Of a stretch of DNA of 64,000 nt, positions 61,889 to 64,000 are shown in pieces. Below the pieces are notes generated by a model. The model saw only the letters and a program-made list of their open reading frames with translations. It was not told the origin of the DNA and did no database searches. The DNA is taken from positions 310,001-374,000 of the forward strand of contig NZ_CP136136.1 in assembly GCF_038024875.1 (NCBI RefSeq). The letters are read 5' to 3'. Made by a program: the position numbers and the translations under genes. Positions within the stretch are counted from its first letter, which is position 1, and every line of letters starts with the position of its first letter. The DNA is from Gordonia rubripertincta. Lineage in GTDB: Bacteria; Actinomycetota; Actinomycetes; Mycobacteriales; Mycobacteriaceae.

Positions 61889-62332
61889 ATGTCGGTCGTC
61901 ATCCTCTACGGAACCGAGACCGGAACGGGTGAGCTCGTCGCGGACGCGATCGCGGACGCGCTCAACCAGCACGATCCCTCCGTCTACGACATGAGTGAGT
62001 ACGCGGTCGAGGACCTCGACCCCGCTGACTTCCTGGTGATCGTCTGCTCGACCTACGGCGAGGGCGAGCTGCCCACCGGTGCCGAGCCGTTCGCCGACGA
62101 GCTCGAGAGCATCAACCCCGACCTGAGCGGGCTGCGTTTCGCCGTGTTCGGGCTCGGCGACTCGATCTACGACACCTTCAACCGCGGCGGCGAGATCGTC
62201 GCCGAGATGCTGACAAAGCGTGGCGCGGTCCAGGTCGGCGAGCACGCCCGCCACGACAGCTCATCGTCGGTCAAGCCCGCCAAGCAGGCCGAGGAGTGGG
62301 CCGAGGGCATCGCGGAGCTGGTCGAGGGCTGA
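61889..62332 (+). CDS. Flavodoxin-like (MioC-type) protein
   Basis: This 147-aa FMN-binding electron carrier has the phosphate loop ILYGTETGTGELVADAIADAL (residues about 5-25), the FMN stretch VIVCSTYGEGELPTGAEPFADEL and FAVFGLGDSIYDTFNRGG, all diagnostic of flavodoxin/MioC. ATG 61889 follows GAGAGGAG by 8 bp. An iron-box-like site precedes it, consistent with flavodoxin replacing ferredoxin under iron starvation. Its partner reductase is not known; FprB encoded in this window could serve, but that is speculation. Confidence 0.9.
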   Translation: MSVVILYGTETGTGELVADAIADALNQHDPSVYDMSEYAVEDLDPADFLVIVCSTYGEGELPTGAEPFADELESINPDLSGLRFAVFGLGDSIYDTFNRGGEIVAEMLTKRGAVQVGEHARHDSSSSVKPAKQAEEWAEGIAELVEG

Positions 62333-62338
62333 CCCGAC

Positions 62339-62360
62339 CGGGCGGGCTCAGAACCGCCCG
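62339..62360. terminator. Hairpin between convergent flavodoxin and transporter genes
   Basis: Perfect 7-bp arms CGGGCGG/CCGCCCG with an 8-base loop begin 7 bp after the flavodoxin stop and end 13 bp before the transporter stop. Confidence 0.6.
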
Positions 62361-62372
62361 ATCACGGCTCGA

Positions 62373-63251
62373 TCATGCCGCTGACCGCCCTGCGGTCGGC
62401 GGCATCTCTGCTTCTGCGGCGACCGCCTGCTCGTATCCGCGGACCGCCGACAGTTTCGCCAGCTCGCACACCGCCCGGATCATGATCGCGAGCACGATGC
62501 CGAGGAACATCGCAGTGGGCACGGAGACGTTGAGGTTCTCGCCGAGCAGCAGCACGCCGAGCACCATCGCGACCGCCGGCTCGGCGACCGTCATCGACGG
62601 GAACGAGGTCTGCAGGTCACCCGCTCCGAAACCGAGCTGCTGCGCCACCACCGCACCGACCACGACCAGCACGAACAGATAGATCTCCGGCTGGACGAAG
62701 GTTCGCCAGAACTCGTGGGTGATCTGATAGATCACCGCCTTGATCAGCAGCGCCGATACCCCGAACATCGTGCCTGCGACGAGCCCGTAGAACAGTGCCT
62801 TGTAGTGCGGGCTGGAGCGTCTGGCGAGCAACACCAGGCCGACGACGATACCGACGACGGCCCCGACCGTGCCCCACAGCAATAGCGCGTCCGGTCGTCG
62901 GAGTGACGGTTCCGGCCGGGAGACGAGAAGAAAGGTCGCGACGCAGGCGACCAGAACCCCTCCCCACGCCCACTCGACGCGCGCGGGATGCCGGTGATCG
63001 GCCCAGGCCTCCAGCGGCAGCGCGAACAGCACCGCCAGCACGACGAGCGGTTGCACCAGCAGGATCGACCCCAGGCCCAGCGCGGACGCCTGCAGACCGA
63101 ATCCGCAGAGGGCGATGGCGGCACCCACCCACCATCCGGCGGTGATCGCGCCGTTGACCCGCGACGCACGCTGCCGGAGGACGGTACCGGCCGCGATCAA
63201 CAACGCCGCCAGCACCGCCAGGAGCGCGGGTACCCAGGTGTGCACGTCCAC
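62373..63251 (-). CDS. DMT-superfamily (NIPA/EamA-like) membrane transporter
   Basis: This 292-aa protein has about nine or ten hydrophobic helices: VPALLAVLAALLIAAGTVL, ITAGWWVGAAIALCGFGLQASAL, ILLVQPLVVLAVLFALPLEAW, ATFLLVS, ALLLWGTVGAVVGIVVGLVLLA and further. The VxPLVVLAVLFALPL type helix and the later FPSMTVAEPAVAMVLGVLLLGE repeat suggest an internal duplication as in DMT exporters. GTG 63251 (VDVHTWVPALL) is a plausible start; a longer frame upstream is not hydrophobic and lies across the divergent gene. The substrate is unknown. Confidence 0.8.
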   Translation of the reverse strand: MDVHTWVPALLAVLAALLIAAGTVLRQRASRVNGAITAGWWVGAAIALCGFGLQASALGLGSILLVQPLVVLAVLFALPLEAWADHRHPARVEWAWGGVLVACVATFLLVSRPEPSLRRPDALLLWGTVGAVVGIVVGLVLLARRSSPHYKALFYGLVAGTMFGVSALLIKAVIYQITHEFWRTFVQPEIYLFVLVVVGAVVAQQLGFGAGDLQTSFPSMTVAEPAVAMVLGVLLLGENLNVSVPTAMFLGIVLAIMIRAVCELAKLSAVRGYEQAVAAEAEMPPTAGRSAA

Positions 63252-63360
63252 AAGGGTAGAGGCGGGACGTACCCCGCGCCCGAGTCGGGCACCGGCCGGT
63301 CCTGTTGCACCCGGTGTCGCAACGTCGGCAACCAGCGCCGACGGCGTACATTCGACAACC

Positions 63361-63648
63361 ATGCGGTATCGGTCGGATCTGGAACGCCTGGCGACCCTCG
63401 ACGCAGCCGCGATCGAGCGGGCCTGCGCCGACTGCACGACCCTGGACGAACTCATCGGGTGTGCCGTCGACGAACATCTCGAGTTCGATGCGCTGGCCGA
63501 CGAGGCCGAGGCGTACGACGAGCACGAGCACGCCGCCTTCCTCCGCCAGGAGGCCGCGGCGTGGCGCGCGACCGTCCGCCTGCTGCGCACCATCGCCGCC
63601 GACCCCGACGCCTATCCGGCCGAGCCCCGGCACACCGGGACGGCATGA
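63361..63648 (+). CDS. Conserved small acidic protein upstream of SixA-like gene
   Basis: This 95-aa predicted helical protein begins MRYRSDLERLATLDAAAIERACADCTTLDELIGCAV, followed by an acidic stretch EFDALADEAEAYDEHEHAAFL and a longer helix. No family was recognised. Its stop overlaps the next gene's start (ATGA), so it is probably co-translated with the SixA-like phosphatase. It is divergent from the membrane transporter. Confidence 0.65.
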   Translation: MRYRSDLERLATLDAAAIERACADCTTLDELIGCAVDEHLEFDALADEAEAYDEHEHAAFLRQEAAAWRATVRLLRTIAADPDAYPAEPRHTGTA

Positions 63649-64000
63649 ACGGCACGCGCACACTGATCCTGATGCGTCACGGGAAGTCGGGCTATCCCCC
63701 GGCGACACGCGACCACGACCGTCCACTCGCCGAACGCGGTGACCGCCAGGCCGCCCTCGCGGGACAGTGGATGTCCGACGAGGGTCTCCAGGCCGACGCG
63801 GTGCTGTGCTCGACGTCGACCAGGACCCGTCAGACCCTCGAGCGGACCGGCGTCCGGGCGCCGGTCACCTATGTCGAGGACATCTACGGCGGCGACGCCG
63901 ACGACGTCCTGGAGGCCATCCGCATCCACGCGCCGGCCGACGCCGCGACGCTCCTCGTCGTCGGTCACGAACCCGGTATGCCGCAGGCCGCGCTGACACT
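63645..64000 (+). CDS. SixA-like histidine phosphatase, truncated by the window end
   Basis: The N-terminal 118 residues are visible. The catalytic RHG motif is in LILMRHGKSGYPP (near residue 11). A second conserved region, LCSTSTRTRQTLERTG, and the histidine in LLVVGHEPGMPQAAL (near 107) match SixA/phosphohistidine phosphatases of the 2H branch. It removes phosphate from phosphohistidine or small phosphoesters. The 3' end lies outside the window. Confidence 0.88.
   Translation, partial: MNGTRTLILMRHGKSGYPPATRDHDRPLAERGDRQAALAGQWMSDEGLQADAVLCSTSTRTRQTLERTGVRAPVTYVEDIYGGDADDVLEAIRIHAPADAATLLVVGHEPGMPQAALT

Overview
The window is high-GC actinobacterial DNA, most likely from Gordonia or a close relative in the Mycobacteriales. 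This is inferred from gene content: a mycofactocin-type SDR beside an F420-type LLM oxidoreductase, an FprB-type ferredoxin-NADP reductase, DUF3558 lipoproteins, a DUF222/HNH protein, DUF2277, an EspC-like small protein and a KstR-type palindrome. No rRNA, tRNA, CRISPR array or phage module was seen.

Layout. 0.1-3.5 kb: GntR/FadR regulator converging on a polar amino acid ABC transporter whose binding protein and permease are fused. 3.7-7.2 kb: a lower-GC three-gene operon resembling type VII secretion cargo (EspC-like protein, 800-aa WxG-bearing protein, lipoprotein). 7.36-8.90 kb: a complete IS3-family element with ~50-bp inverted ends and no target duplication. 8.9-12.7 kb: DUF2277, quinone oxidoreductase, methyltransferase and a frame-broken DUF222/HNH gene. 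12.8-16.6 kb: flavin monooxygenase, hydrolase and SDR operon divergent from a TetR gene, with a strong palindrome between. 16.7-18.4 kb: mycofactocin-type SDR and LLM oxidoreductase. 18.6-23.3 kb: tight operon fprB, glycosyltransferase, methyltransferase, alpha/alpha-toroid protein, behind a KstR-type site. 23.4-28.1 kb: acyl-ACP thioesterase, two DUF3558 proteins, an S4 protein with a frame break, a small membrane protein and a secreted Ser-Asp-repeat protein.

28.2-36.1 kb is a guanidine/urea-type catabolic locus: permease, two DUF1989 proteins (carboxyguanidine deiminase-like), a frame-broken carboxyltransferase protein lacking the biotin carboxylase and biotinyl domains, and allophanate hydrolase. 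A TetR gene and a 20-bp palindrome lie upstream. 36.2-55.5 kb holds a secreted proline-rich protein coupled to one giant five-module NRPS (about 6,100 aa). The NRPS order is C-A-T-E / C-A-T / C-A-T / C-A-T / C-A-T-TE. It has no MbtH, transporter or iron box nearby. An 884-bp gene-free region and a divergent MarR gene follow. 57-61.6 kb: a DUF559-type protein between two related palindromes, then the valine-degradation operon mmsA, acyl-CoA dehydrogenase, mmsB. 61.8-64 kb: flavodoxin with an iron-box-like site, a DMT transporter, a small conserved gene and the start of a SixA-like phosphatase.

Two points matter most. First, all three broken reading frames in the window lie at the same octamer, CACCCCAA, and each is repaired by removing one C. 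This points to a systematic sequencing artefact or, less likely, programmed +1 frameshifting. Second, NRPS module 2 lacks an epimerase although its carrier protein and the following condensation domain both look like those flanking an epimerase. This suggests a lost domain or trans-epimerisation in an uncharacterised pentapeptide pathway.
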